A program made the position numbers and the translations under genes. This document shows, one piece after another, positions 11,996 through 23,289 of a DNA stretch of 64,000 bases. Each line of letters starts with the position of its first letter. Positions within the stretch are counted from its first letter, which is position 1. This DNA comes from Inia geoffrensis (lineage: Eukaryota > Chordata > Mammalia > Artiodactyla > Iniidae): NCBI GenBank assembly GCA_036417435.1, contig CM070903.1, positions 82,763,501 through 82,827,500 on the forward strand, in the 5' to 3' direction. A model generated the notes under the pieces. That model searched no databases, was not told where the DNA came from, and was given only the letters and a program-made list of their open reading frames with translations.

Positions 11996-13028
11996 AAAAG
12001 GCATGGCTTGGCCTTTAACCTGCCAGCATTTCAAAACTTGCGGCTCCGTTAGGAGTTTGGCCCTTCTTCCTTTTCTAGCTACTATCCTCTCTCTTTGACT
12101 TCAGAGCCAAGATCCTTACTGTTTCCACTTTCTCAACTCCCTAATTCATTATTTTTTCTTTTTAGCAAAATTTCAAGCATAGAGAAAAATATAATAAATA
12201 TTCGTGTGCCTGGTTAGCTCTTAATCTTTCAGAATTTAGGTTTTAATCTTAGGTCTTTAAACAAAATAAAATATTACAGATGCATTTGAAGCCCCTTGTG
12301 TTCACTTCTTTTTTCACAGAGGTAACTGGTATCCTGGAATTGGTATCCATCATTTCCACACATACCTATATACTATTATTTGATGCGTATATGTATTCAT
12401 AAACAATGCAATTTATAAACTTCAAATAAATGATGTGATACTTTATATTTTCCTTACAATTTGTGTTCTTCATGCAACATGTTTTCTGAGGTTGATGCAT
12501 ATTTTAACTTCAATTTAGTGTTCCATTATATGAATAAAGCACAATTTATTTACCTATTCTCCTATTGTTGGACATTTAGGTTGTTCCCATTTTTTTTTTC
12601 TCCATTGCAAACAGTGTTACAAAAATACTCTTATACATGTCTCCTTATGCAAATATCCAAGGTTTTATGGGCTCTACACCTAGAAAGGGAATTGTTAGAC
12701 CATGGGGTATGTACTCATTTTCAGCTTTGGTAGACATTTCCAAATTTCTCTTCAACAACTGTTCAATTTACATTCTCACTAGAGGTACCTAAGAATTCTC
12801 ATTAGTCTACACCTTTGCCAACATATGGTTTTATCACATTCAATTTTTGTCTATATGAAAGATATAGAATGGTATCTCACAGTGGTCTTAATTTGCTTGT
12901 TCTGATTACCAGGGAGGTGAACATGTTTTTATATGTTTGATGGTACTTTAAATTTCCTCCTCTGTAAGTTATCTGTTATTCTTTGACCATTTTCCTATTG
13001 GATTGTTTGCCTTTTTCTTATTGATTTG

Positions 13029-13029
<1 letters not shown>

Positions 13030-13064
<35 letters not shown>
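13030..13064 (+). repeat. (GT)n microsatellite
   Basis: About 17 uninterrupted GT units directly before a minus-strand SINE; probably variable between individuals. Confidence 0.97.
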
Positions 13065-13067
<3 letters not shown>

Positions 13068-13070
<3 letters not shown>

Positions 13071-13188
13071 TGTTTTTTTGGCCGTGCCATGCAGCATGCA
13101 GGATCCTGGTTCCCCAACCGGGGATCAAACCTGTGTCCCCTGCATTGGGAGCACAGAGTCTAACCATTGGACCACCAGGGAAGTTCCC
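13068..13188 (-). repeat. CHR-type SINE, short form
   Basis: Reverse-complement signature 'ggccgtgccatgcagcatg', 'ggggatcaaacctgtgtcc' and 'accaccagggaagttccc'. Confidence 0.9.
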
Positions 13189-13424
13189 TTGTTGTGGCCC
13201 TTTAATCTTTGTCTATTACATGTGTTTATCTTTTCTCAGCCTATTTTTTCCCTTCCTTGTGATGATCTTTGTTAAACAGAATTTTAAAATCTTAAATGTT
13301 AAGAAACATTTGTGACTTGTGTTTTTATATGTTGTTAAGAAATCCTTCGTTAAATTATTTTTAATTTTGTTAGGTGTGCTCATGGTTTTATGTTAATTAG
13401 AAAAAGGTCCTTACCAAGTAGAAA

Positions 13425-13640
13425 TGAATACTAGATTATTTACAAGTGAAATTAAATTATATCTAGAATTTCCTTTAAATTGGTTCATCAAAAAATGGTG
13501 GAGAATTGCAGATGAAACATTGGCAAAATGTTGACAATTATTTAAGTTGTAATAGGTACATGGAGGTTCATTATTCTACCCTCACTTTACTTTATTCTTG
13601 TAATTTTCCATAATGGTAAATGTAGAAAGAGAGAGGGAGT
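13425..13640 (+). mobile_element. Old L1 3' end (tentative)
   Basis: 'aataggtacatggaggttcattattctaccc' followed by 'gtaattttccataatgg' resembles the 3' UTR of old L1M/L1ME elements. 13,641-14,053 shows no further recognisable feature. Confidence 0.45.
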
Positions 13641-14064
13641 GAAAAATTCCCTGCTAATTCCAAGGCATATTCTAAATCATTCGCTTTTTAATCTGCAGCA
13701 AGCTGTCTTCTTTCCTCACGATTCCATTGAAACTGTTCTGAAAAAGCCACCAATGACCACAATGAATGGAATCTTCTTAGTTTACATCTTGAGTTCTCTG
13801 TGGAATTTTAGACTGTTGCAATTCCTCTTTTTTCTTTTAGCTTTTTATTAATGGGAAAATTTTAAAACTGTATAAATGGAGACACAATAGTATGATGAAC
13901 TCCCGAGAGTTCATTATTGTCTTTAACAATAATTAACTCATAGCCATGCTTATGTCATCTGTTCTTCCAGCTACTTGCTCTTTTCCCATATTATTTTAAA
14001 GAAAATCCAAAATATTTTATTTATAACTATTTAGTATGCATTACTAAATTTTGAGGACTTAAAA

Positions 14065-14278
14065 ATTATTTTTGTTTGTTTTTTTTGCGCTCCGCGGGCC
14101 TCTCACCACTGCGGCCTCTTCCGCCACGGAGCACAGACTCTGGATGCGCAGGCCCAGTGGCCACGGCCCACGGGCCCAGCCGCTCCGCGGCACATGGAAT
14201 CCCCCCAGACCGGGGCACGAACCCGCGCCCCCTGCATCGGCAGGCGGACCCCCAACCACTGTGCCACCGGGGAAGCCC
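14065..14278 (-). repeat. CHR-type SINE, ~210-bp cetacean form
   Basis: Reverse complement of the medium form, ending 'ccaccggggaagccc'. Exact duplication 'aggacttaaaa' at 14,054-14,064 and 14,279-14,289. It keeps many CpG sites, which suggests a fairly young insertion. Confidence 0.95.
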
Positions 14279-14560
14279 AGGACTTAAAACATTTTTAAAC
14301 AATGCTATGTTTTTTCAAGTAAAAAGCAAAATGGCTAAGAATATGAACAATAATTCCTTAATTCTATCAAATATTCAGTGTTCAGTTTGCAGTCATCTCA
14401 AATGTTGCGTGTACATGTATGCTTTACAATTTGCTTGAATCATGATCCAAAAAAGTCATCTACCTTGTAATTTGTTGATGTATTCAATGCTCTTTTACTC
14501 TAGGAGTTCTTCCTCTCTCTCTCATTTCTCCTTGAAATTTATTTATTTAAGAAAATGGCT

Positions 14561-14681
14561 GGGGAATTCCTTGGTAGTCCAGTGGTTAGGATTCCATGCT
14601 TCCACTGAAAGAGGCACAGGTTTGATCTCTGGTCGGGGAACTAAGATCCTGCATGCTGCATGGTGTGGCCAAAAAAAAAAG
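14561..14681 (+). repeat. CHR-type SINE, short form
   Basis: Head 'ggggaattccttggtagtccagtgg', tail 'gtggccaaaaaaaa'. No clear target duplication. Confidence 0.85.
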
Positions 14682-15270
14682 GGCTCATTTGTCCACAATC
14701 TATATTTTGCTGATGATACTCCCATAGTGCCATTTAACATGTTTCTCTATCCTCTGATTTTTATTTTCCCCTGTAAATTAGTAATTGGATATAGAAGGCT
14801 GATCATGTTCAAGTTAAATTTTTTTGGCAGGACAACTTCATGGGTGGTATTGTGATCTTCCATTACAAGCACAAGATGTCTGGGTGTCCACCATTTGTGA
14901 TGTTAGCAGCTTTTGAATATCAATAACTAGATCCATTAATTCATTAGGATTTCCAATTGGTGGCATTCAAAGTCTATCATGCCTTTTTCATTCATTAGCT
15001 GGACTACTTTTATAAAGAAACCCTCTTCTATATTATTTGGCTACCCAATGGTATAGTTCATAAAGGAAAAACAATAATAAATAATGTTTTTCCCTTTATT
15101 TAGCAGTTCTCAAAATAATAAATTGCGCACTTAAGTTTTCTTGTGGTGACCAATCAGTTTTTAGTATTATCATGAACTGGGGTTGACAAACATATTGATG
15201 TGATGCACAAATTACCCACCTTTGGCCAGTGGGAGGCCTGTTAAGTTGACTTCTAAGCCCTTCTGACAAG
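14682..15270. other. Intergenic, no recognised feature
   Basis: No gene or repeat family recognised. Confidence 0.45.
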
Positions 15271-15283
15271 AACTTAGCGGTCT

Positions 15284-15465
15284 TTTTTATTTTTTAATTT
15301 TATTGGAGCATAGTTGCTTTACAATGTTCTGTTAGTTTCTACTGTACAGCAAAGTGAATCAGCCATACATATACACATATCCCCTCTTTTTTGGATTTCC
15401 TTCCCATTTAGGTCACCACAGAACATTGAGTAGAGTTCCCTGTGCTATACAGTAGGTCTTAGCAG
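15284..15465 (-). mobile_element. 5'-truncated L1 3' end
   Basis: Reverse complement of the L1 3' UTR: 'ttttattggagcatagttgctttac', 'tactgtacagcaaagtgaatcagcc' and 'agagttccctgtgctatacagtagg'. Flanked by 'cttagcggtcttt' (15,274-15,286) and 'cttagcagtcttt' (from about 15,458), a duplication with one mismatch. Confidence 0.9.
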
Positions 15466-15590
15466 TCTTTGCTAACTCTTTTTCTATTTGGAAATATTAT
15501 TTTAAGATCACAATCTGGGCATCAGTGTGCTCACTTTTACTTCTTGGTCATTGTTTTTAGGCCTTTAAAATGGAAAGAACTAGAAAATAC

Positions 15591-15710
15591 TTTTTTTTTT
15601 TCGGCTGCACCCTGAGGCTTGCTGGATCCTAGTTCTGCCACAGGGATCAAACCCACACCCTCAGCAGTGAAAGCGTGGAGTCCTAACCACTGGTCCACTA
15701 GGGAATTCCC
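15591..15710 (-). repeat. CHR-type SINE, short form
   Basis: Poly(T), 'cggctgcaccctgaggcttg', ending 'ccactagggaattcccc'. Duplication 'agaaaata' at 15,582 and 15,712. Confidence 0.9.
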
Positions 15711-15712
15711 CA

Positions 15713-16134
15713 GAAAATAGTTTTTTCTAAGATAAATTCATCGTGAGTTTATGATGATATTTCCAATTCAGATTCAGGGTTTATATCTAACTTCTATCTT
15801 AATCTGTATTTTCTTTTTCCCATGCTAAAAATCCTGGTTCTCAGTAACACTGGGAATGATACTAGACTATCACATAATTACTCATTTTCTTCACCCCATA
15901 ATACACATCTAACAGTCTCAGAATAACAATACTAACACTACTACCAACAATATGACTGCCATAAACAGTTTAAAAATCTTGAAGCAGTTCTTTTTGTCCT
16001 AAGCGTATAACCCACTGGGATAAGCAGTCAAATTACTATGTTTTAAACTCACTTGAAATAGATCCCCCCTGTGTGTCTTCCCCACTATTTGATTTACAGT
16101 TAAGTTGATTTGTTTTATTTTTCTTTCAATTTTT
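15713..16134. other. Intergenic, no recognised feature
   Basis: No gene or repeat recognised. Confidence 0.45.
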
Positions 16135-16140
16135 AAGATT

Positions 16141-16354
16141 TTTTTTTTTCTTCTTCTTTTGCAGTACGCGGGCCTCTCACTGTTGTGGCCTCTCCCGTTG
16201 CGGAGCACAGGCTCCGGACGCGCAGGCTCAGCGGCCATGGCTCACGGGCCCAGCCGCTCCGCGCGGCATGTGGGATCTTCCCGGACCGGGGCACAAACCC
16301 GTGTCCCCTGCATCGGCAGGCGGACTCTCAACCCCTGCGCCACCAGGGAAGCCC
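16141..16354 (-). repeat. CHR-type SINE, ~210-bp cetacean form
   Basis: Poly(T) tail, 'gcagtacgcgggcctctcac', ending 'caccagggaagccc'. Possible short duplication around 'aagatt' / 'aagaga'. Open frames across it are SINE translations. Confidence 0.93.
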
Positions 16355-17880
16355 AAGAGATTGTTTATAAATCTAATTTTGTTTTATAATTATGTAAGAT
16401 ATTTACACAGTTGCTAAGTCAAATCTACAAACATTACCTTTCAGTCCTCTCCTCTCCACTCTATTGCCCCCTCCTTCTACAGATAACCTTTCAAAACATG
16501 TTATGGCTTACCCTTCCATATTTTAAAAATATAAGCAGTTCTTTTACATAAATAGTTTTCACTCTGAGATCCATTTTATTTGCTCTCCCCCGTATTTCTC
16601 TCTCAGTATTTTTTTGGTATTCAGGAAAACCACACCCACAACCCACCTTGGATCCCCTTGCAAAGAATGAAGTTCTAACTGGGAGAAGAATCAGGTGAAA
16701 TTCTTCGGACCAATCAGGACCTCCTGCCAGAAAGGATGGGTTTGGGGTCAGTTGTCAGCACCTTGTGTACGGCTGGTGGAAGTGGAAAGGTAGATAGAGA
16801 TACTCTTCTTACAAATGGTCCATCTACCCCTGCCAGACAATTAACCGGAGGTTCCTCTAGATGGATTTTGTGTTTTGTTTTGTTTTCCTCTGAAGATTTG
16901 CCTATTTGTAGAAACATAAGATCAGATTTCTGGAGAAATGCAAGAAATCACGTTTTTGGTTTCTTGGCAGGTGGGCGATAAGGGATACTGGGTGTTCCCC
17001 TAACCCAACCCACTACTGCCCAGGAACTACCTTGGCTCCTATCTGTTTAATGGTTCCACCTGCCAAGTGGCAGTCTTGGGCAACCCCTGCAGCCTCCATG
17101 TGTGTGTGGGTGGGCCATGGATCACTACACCCTGTGTTTTTGCTTCTTGCTGGGAGCTGGAATGGAAGGAAACCTAACTGTGTGATCTCAGTTCTTGGAG
17201 GACCTCAAGGACTACACTATAAATAGACCAGATACTCTACATTGCCTGCAGGATTATGACCCTGGTTTCTAGCCCTTCACCCCATGATACAAAATCACAT
17301 CAACTTTCATATTCGTACTGACTCCTCCAGGCATGTCTGCTCCTACCTTGTTCCAGTTCCTGCTCTACCCGGCCCTTGAAGACACCACCTCCTCTCTGTA
17401 CCCAGAAACCAACTCCACTGACCCTAAACAATGGATCTAAGTATTATGTGAGTTAGACACTAGATTCCTGGTGATGCCATTTCCAGCACCTGTTTGCTTG
17501 TGAGGGGCACAGGCTGGCAGACAGCCATGGGAACTGGACTACTGCCCCAAGCCCTTTGTTATCTCTAGGAACTGGCTAGCCCTGGAAGGAGCAGTCTCTC
17601 CAGGGTCAACAAGGCCCTAGATGTCAAAGCACCAGAAATACAGCAAATAAAAAGGCATGATCAAAAACAAAAAAACAAAAAAACCAAAAAAGGCATGACC
17701 AATACACCCCACAGGCCAAGAACCAGATAGTTGGGATGCAAAGTAACAGATGGTAAAAAGAGAGAGCAATGGTGGATGCTCTATCAGGATTCTCCTTCTG
17801 CTCCCTTGTAAATGTGAGGCCCTTCGGGGTTCTATCTCGGGCCACTTTTCCCTTCTCCCTGTACACTCTTTCCTGACACA
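16355..17880. other. Intergenic, largely unique-looking
   Basis: About 1.5 kb without recognised repeats; less AT-rich than average between 16,600 and 17,600. An A/C-rich stretch lies near 17,660-17,690. Short frames at 16,736-16,981 and 17,032-17,226 have no recognisable domain. Confidence 0.45.
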
Positions 17881-17884
17881 AGCT

Positions 17885-18345
17885 TGTGTGTGACCATAGC
17901 TCCCTCTGTCATAATAAGCAGATAACTCCCCTCTCTGAATCCTTAACTCCAGGTCCATGTACCCAGGGGACCACAGGACTTATATTCCTGGATGTCTCCC
18001 TGGCATTTAAAACTCAGTGTGCTCAAACTGAATACCAATACCAGTTTCTTCCCCAAACTGGCTCCCCCTCCCACATTCTATTTCAGTTTGTGTCACACTC
18101 ATCCTCTCACATGTTTTACCTGGAAACCTGGAGGGCATCCTTCATTCCCACTCTCCCTCACCTCCCTTTTCCTATCAATCATTTAGCTCTATGATTCCAT
18201 CTTCTAAATATCCAGTGAATGGGTCTGTTTTACCATCTCCACTGCCAATCCCCCGTACAAACTGCCATCCCCTCTCACTTGGATACAAAGTAACAATCTC
18301 CTAATTGGTCTCACTGCCTTCAGCCTTCTTTGCAATACAGACATA
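17885..18345 (+). repeat. L2 fragment
   Basis: 'aactcagtgtgctcaaactgaa', 'cttccccaaactggctcc', 'catccttcattcccactctccctcacc' and 'ctcctaattggtctcactgcc' follow the L2 consensus in sense. Frames at 17,886-18,194 are L2 shadows. Confidence 0.75.
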
Positions 18346-18978
18346 CTTTCATTTGGGTCATGGAATCTGGGCTTATTTCAACCCAGACCAATCTTTAGAT
18401 TTAAAAATATTAAAAATTGTAGTAGTTTTAGAATCCTAAATTAGCTCTAAATACAGAAAAGGATATAGTTGGCCTTTTCTTTGTACACTTCCCTGCTTAT
18501 TGACTTGTTTCAGTGAGCATATATTCTTATGGTCATTTGAATGGAAGCTCCAATAAGGTATATTAAGTGGGGGGCACATTTGTATTTAAGTGGCATGAAA
18601 AGAAGACAGAGAAAGAATTGCCAGAGAAAAGGAGAATGTTATTACGGAAACCAAAGAAGAGGGGTGATTAACAATGCCAGGAGGTGGCCAATATGCTGGA
18701 GTGGGAAGACCCTCCTCCCATGGGAACAGCAAAATTACAACTATTTACAGAGCAGCTATGGATGAGAAAAACCAGAAGACTAGCAGAAAAGACCTACAGC
18801 TAAGGATATAAAGAAGGAACAACAATGAGATGGGTAGGAGGGGTGGAAAATTGCAAAAGGAAAATATGAAAATTGCAAAAGGAAAAATCTCATTGGTTAA
18901 GGCAAATATACAGTAAAGGAGGGAAATGAGCTAGGTATAAAGCTAGTAGGAAGGTGAAAAGACAAAAGTAGTAAAATC

Positions 18979-19122
18979 GGGGGGAGGGATAAATTAGGAA
19001 TTTGGGAGTAATATATACACACTACTCTATATAAAATAGATATAACAACAAGGACCTACTGTACAGAACAGGGAATTATACTCAATATTTTGTAATAAGC
19101 TGTGTAAAAAGAATCTGAAAAA

Positions 19123-19161
<39 letters not shown>

Positions 19162-19292
19162 TCACTTCGCTGGACACTTGAAACTAACAAAACATTGTAA
19201 ATCAGCTATACTTCAATTTTTAAAAAAAGGTGAATAATAATCCAACAAGTAGATTGGAGGAATGGTATGAATAAAAGCATGTATCTTTAAAA
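18979..19292 (+). mobile_element. L1 3' end with candidate 3' transduction
   Basis: Truncated L1 3' UTR ('gggagggataaattagg' to 'agctatacttcaattttt' and A-run), followed by about 60 bp of non-L1 sequence holding AATAAA near 19,270 and a second A-run. The whole is flanked by 'aaaagtagtaaaatc' (18,964-18,978) and 'aaaagtagtacaatc' (19,293-19,307), one mismatch in 15. The duplication encloses the extra 60 bp, so they moved with the L1. Confidence 0.85.
19125..19158 (+). repeat. (AT)n microsatellite
   Basis: About 17 AT units inside the L1 3' UTR, expanded from the 'gaatatatatatg' motif usual at this place. Confidence 0.97.
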
Positions 19293-19431
19293 AAAAGTAG
19301 TACAATCATTTATATTTGCAATAAGTAGTTAAGGGTTACACAGAACAAAAAGATGTAAAATATGATGTCAAAAACAGTAAATGTGAGCAGGGAGTAATAA
19401 TGCAGGATTGTTAAAATTTGTTTGAACTTAA

Positions 19432-19480
19432 GAGATCAGCATCTTAAAAAAAAAAAAAAAAGGAGATCAGCATCTTAAAA
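19432..19480 (+). repeat. 18-bp duplication flanking a bare poly(A)
   Basis: 'gagatcagcatcttaaaa' occurs at 19,432-19,449 and again exactly at 19,463-19,480, separated only by A12 and a G. It looks like a target-site duplication around a retroinsert reduced to its poly(A) tail. Confidence 0.85.
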
Positions 19481-20280
19481 TAATCATCCATACATATATA
19501 GCTATATATAGTATGGGGAATATAATCAATAACTATGTAATATCTTTGTATAGTGATATATCATAACTAGACTTACCAAGGTGATCATTTTGAAATGTAC
19601 AGAAATACCAAATCACTGTGTTGTGTAACAGGAACTAACATAGTGGTGTAGGTCCATTATACTTCAAAAACAAACTCAGAAAAAGAGACCAGATTTGTGG
19701 TTACCACAGGTGGTGAGTAGGGGAGGGGGAATTGGATGAAGGCAGTCAAAAGGTACAAACTTCCAATTATGAGATAAATAAGTACTAGGGATGTAACGTA
19801 CAGCATGAAAAATATAATTAACACTGCTGTATGTTACGTATGAAAACTGTTAACAGAGTAAATCCTAAGTGTTCTCATTATAAGGAAAGAAATTTTTCTT
19901 TTCTTTTTTCTGTGGTTTGGCTGGAAGTTGGCTGATCTAGTCTAGACTCACTTGGGTTTGGTTCCTACTTCAGGTTGAGTCCAGGTCTGCTCTACATGTC
20001 TCTCATTCTCCTTGTACCAGCAGGTAGGACCTGGAGCATGTTGTCTGAAGAAAAAAGTACTGGAGTAACACCTCTCTGTGTATTTAAAAATTTTTGTTTC
20101 TATATGAGATGATGGATGTTCACTACACTTATTGTGATAATCATTTCATGATGTATGTAAGTCAAATCATTATGCTGTATCCCTTAAACAGTGCTGTATG
20201 TCAATTATATCTCAATAAAACTGGAAGAAAAATTTTTTTAAAGATTTTAGGTAAAAATCAATAAATAAAAATTGAAAAAT
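19481..20280 (+). mobile_element. Old L1M 3' UTR fragments
   Basis: 'gtgatcattttgaaatgtac', 'actaacatagtggtgtagg', 'agggatgtaacgtacagcatg' and 'cattatgctgtatcccttaaac' follow L1MA/L1MB-type 3' UTR. The stretch 19,900-20,085 ('tggctggaagttggctgatc', 'ggtctgctctacatgtctctc') is a different, unassigned interspersed repeat. Confidence 0.65.
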
Positions 20281-20298
20281 TAAAAATAAACAATGCCA

Positions 20299-20642
20299 TG
20301 GACTTCCCTGGTGGTACAGTGGTTAAGAATCTGCCTGCCAATGCAGGGGACACAGGTTCAAGCCCTGGTCCAGGAAGATCCCACATGCCACGCTGCAACG
20401 AAGCCCATGTGCCACAACTACTGAGCCCACGTGCCACAACTACTGAAGCCTGCACACCTAGAGCCCATGCTCCACAACAAGAGAAGCCACCACACTGAGA
20501 AGCCTGCGCACTGCAACAGAGAGTAGCTCCTGCTCGTCACAACTAGAGAAAGCCCGCATGCGGCAACAAAAACACAACGCAGCCAAAAATAAAATAAATA
20601 AAATAAAAACCCAAACCCTTTCTTTAAAAAAGTAAAAAATAA
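20299..20642 (+). repeat. CHR-type SINE, long form
   Basis: Complete long form with A-rich tail. Exact 18-bp duplication 'taaaaataaacaatgcca' at 20,281-20,298 and 20,643-20,660. Confidence 0.96.
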
Positions 20643-20660
20643 TAAAAATAAACAATGCCA

Positions 20661-21517
20661 AATGTTGCAGAGAGCATTTAAGTTGGATGACAACTGGAAA
20701 GCACCGTAGAATTTGCCAGCTATGAAGTCTTTGGTGACCATGGCAAGTGTTCATTCAGGTGGAACGGTAGAAGCAGAAGAAACTGCAGTGGGCTGTCAAA
20801 TGCATGGGATGTGAAGAGGTGGAGAGAATAACATTTGGCTATGAAGGGCAAGAAAAAGATTCGGTGATAGCTAGTGGAGAATGTCTTTGCCAGAGAACAT
20901 TTTCAAGGGTAGGCGAGGTGAATGGTTTAACGAAGTATTGTAACCAGAAACAAAGAGGTGAGACTGTGGGGTCTCACCATCCTTTCAAAAGATTTTAAAC
21001 CTTGTGGGACAGGGCCTTCCTCTACTTCATCAGCTACAGAGATGACAAGATGAAATGGATGACAAGAGTAGTGATGTCAAGAGGATGCAACAGCCAGGCT
21101 ATCAGAGACCAAGGTAGGGAGAAGTGCACGAGACTGGGAGGGCTGATATCAGCGCACCCAGCCTGGAGCCAAAGCAGAGGACAAGATCTCTTGCAGTGTG
21201 AAGGCTGGTGTCTCTAGCTTCGGAAAAGCTGGGGCTGAGGAATTTTTTAAAATCCCTCAATTATCAATACTAATGTATAATCCATCCTCTTTTGATTACA
21301 TGCCTTTTTTGCCTGTGATTCACAGTAAGAAACACATTTTTACACTGTGATCTAATACAAATGTATATAAGAAACAGAAATTGCATATATTTTTGCTATG
21401 AATAATAAAGGGTATCAATATAACAAAGTTTATATTAATTATTATTAATATTTAAATATAATATGGAGAAGTGCCAAATAAATAGTATAAAACAAAAATT
21501 GGGAAAGACTGGGACTT
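20661..21517. other. Intergenic, unassigned
   Basis: Possibly an old interspersed repeat at 20,700-21,000 that I cannot name. The 21,002-21,217 frame has no known domain. 21,230-21,510 is AT-rich. Confidence 0.4.
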
Positions 21518-21533
21518 GAAAAATGTAAATCTT

Positions 21534-21720
21534 TTTTTTTTTTTTTTCTGTGGTATGCGGGCCTCTTGCGGAGCACAGGCTCTGGACGCGCAGGCTCAGC
21601 GGCCATGGCTCACGGGCCCAGCCGTCCTGCGGCATGTGGGATCTTCCCGGACCGGGGCATGAACCCGTGTCCCCTGCATTGGCAGGCGGACTCTCAACCC
21701 CTGCGCCACTAGGGAGGCCC
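21534..21720 (-). repeat. CHR-type SINE, ~210-bp form with internal deletion
   Basis: 'ggtatgcgggcctcttgcgg' lacks the usual ~20 bp between 'cctct' and 'ttgcgg'. Exact duplication 'gaaaaatgtaaatctt' apart from its last base pairs (21,518-21,533 and 21,721-21,736). Confidence 0.95.
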
Positions 21721-21834
21721 GAAAAATGTAAATCTTGTTTCTAGGTTTATATAACATGCTTAGTACTTTCCCTGATGACAACCAACAAACTTGGGTAGTT
21801 CAAATATTTAAACAAAATACTTTTAAAGGTCAGT

Positions 21835-22165
21835 TACTTAATTATTTATAATAACAAAAAACTAGAAATAACCCAGATATCCATTAAGAGGGAACTGGTG
21901 GAATTAGAGTATATACGTACAATGGAACATCACGCAAATGTAAAAAGAGATGAGGACTACATTTACATATTGCTATGCAGTGACACCTAGGACATATTAA
22001 TAAACAAAAAAGCAACCAAAAAAAGTGTGCATGGTACTCTAGAGGGAAGGAAAGGACAGAGGAAGCAGGGATAGAAGCTAAACCTTTCTGACTATATCTT
22101 GTTTGATAAATTTGACTATGAGATCATGTAAACATTTTACATAATTAGAAAATATATAATTTAAA
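21835..22165 (+). mobile_element. L1M 3' fragment
   Basis: 'ttataataacaaaaaactagaaataacccagatatcc', 'gtacaatggaacatcacgc' and 'gtgtgcatggtactct' follow the old L1 ORF2 end/3' UTR. 22,166-22,565 is unassigned. Confidence 0.65.
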
Positions 22166-22580
22166 AAAGCAAATCCTAAAAACAAAAGCAAAATGAAATA
22201 AATAAAACTAACTGTATATTGAGTTGGTGGTGCAACCACACAAATATGAATTGTTTCCAGTGAGTTTAAGACGTTGTAATATGAGTGTATATCCTTAGTG
22301 GGATATACCCTTAGGACAAAAAAGAAAAAGAAAAAAAAAACCTTAAACTGTTTTCATTAATCATAATGTTTGTGTTAGTGTCAGTACTGTTATTCTAAGA
22401 TGGTTGTATGTATGTTGTGGGATAAAGCAAAAGAGTGATTATGTTGGTTTTTCAGTGTGAGAAAAAGGAGAAATAGATTAAGGTAGACAAGGTTATATAA
22501 AAATCCTGTAGTCCTGAATTTGAATTGGAAGTATCACTATAAACTCAAGATGTAGTTTTACATTTAAAAAAGTATCTCTG

Positions 22581-22803
22581 GGGCTTCCCTGGTGGTGCAG
22601 TGGTTGGGAGTCCGCCTGCCAATGCAGGGGACACGGGTTCGTGCCCCGGTCCGGGAAGATCCCACATGCCGCGGAGTGGCTGGGCCCGTGAGCCATGGCC
22701 GCTGAGCCTACGCGTCCGGAGCCTGTGCTCCGCAACGGGAGAGGCCACAACAGTGAGAGGCCCGCGTGCCGCAAAAAAAAATAATAATAATTAAAAAAAA
22801 AAA
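22581..22803 (+). repeat. CHR-type SINE, ~210-bp form (first of three at one site)
   Basis: Head 'gggcttccctggtggtgcagtgg', medium-form body, A-rich tail. Flanked by 'aaaaaagtatctctggg' on both sides (left from about 22,566, right from about 22,803). Confidence 0.95.
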
Positions 22804-22817
22804 AAAAAGTATCTCTG

Positions 22818-23150
22818 GGACTTCCCTGGTGGCGCAGTGGTTAACAATCTGCCTGCCAATGTAGGGGACACGGGTTCAAGCCCCGGTCCGGGAAGATCCC
22901 ACATGCCGCAGAGCGACTAAGCCCGTGCGCCACAACTACTGAGCCTGTGCTCTAGAGCCCGCGAGCCACAACTACTGAACCCACGTGCCACAGCTACTGA
23001 AGCCCGCCTGACTAGAACCCGTGCTCCACAACAAGAGAAGCCACCGCAGTGAGAAACCCGCACACCGCAACCAAGAGTAGCCCCTGCTTGCTGCAACTAG
23101 AGAAAACCTGCGAGCAGCAACAAAGACCCACGCAGTCAAAAAAAAAAAAA
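22818..23150 (+). repeat. CHR-type SINE, long form (second of three)
   Basis: Long-form body ending 'cacgcagtcaaaa'. Starts right after the second 'aagtatctctggg' copy and ends before a third 'aagtatctc' copy at 23,152. Confidence 0.95.
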
Positions 23151-23164
23151 AAAGTATCTCCTTG

Positions 23165-23275
23165 GGAATTCCCTGGCAGTGGTTAGGACTCCACGCTTTC
23201 ACTGCCGAGGCCCAGGTTCAATCCCTGGATGGGGAACGAAGATCCTGCAAGCCTCGTGGCAAGGCCAAAAAAAAT
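23165..23275 (+). repeat. CHR-type SINE, short form (third of three)
   Basis: 'gggaattccctggcagtggttagg' lacks a few bases of the usual head. Ends 'caaggccaaaaaaaat' and is followed by the fourth 'aagtatctcct' copy at 23,278. Confidence 0.93.
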
Positions 23276-23289
23276 AAAAGTATCTCCTA

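Larger units (their letters stand above)
12285..13420 (-). mobile_element. Old L1 fragment carrying a GT repeat and a SINE
   Basis: Antisense L1: 'ggacatttaggttgttcccat', 'tttcagctttggtagacatttcc', 'tatctcacagtggtcttaatttgc', 'accattttcctattggattgttt', continuing after the SINE to 'gttaagaaatcctt'. Confidence 0.8.
18660..19480 (+). mobile_element. L1 5' UTR/ORF1-ORF2 spacer region (old), host of later insertions
   Basis: 'aaaattacaactatttacagagcagctatgg', 'gatgggtaggaggggtgg', 'aaagctagtaggaaggtg' and 'agttaagggttacacagaacaaaaagatg' resemble artiodactyl/old L1 non-coding 5' or inter-ORF sequence. Contains a 22-bp-period duplication at 18,846-18,886. It is interrupted by a younger L1 at 18,979-19,292. 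18,346-18,659 is unassigned. Confidence 0.6.

Noticed and set aside
14065..14278. tRNA genes suggested by A- and B-box-like motifs
   Set aside because: All such motifs lie in the tRNA-derived heads of CHR SINEs. No cloverleaf with a proper anticodon stem is seen outside them.
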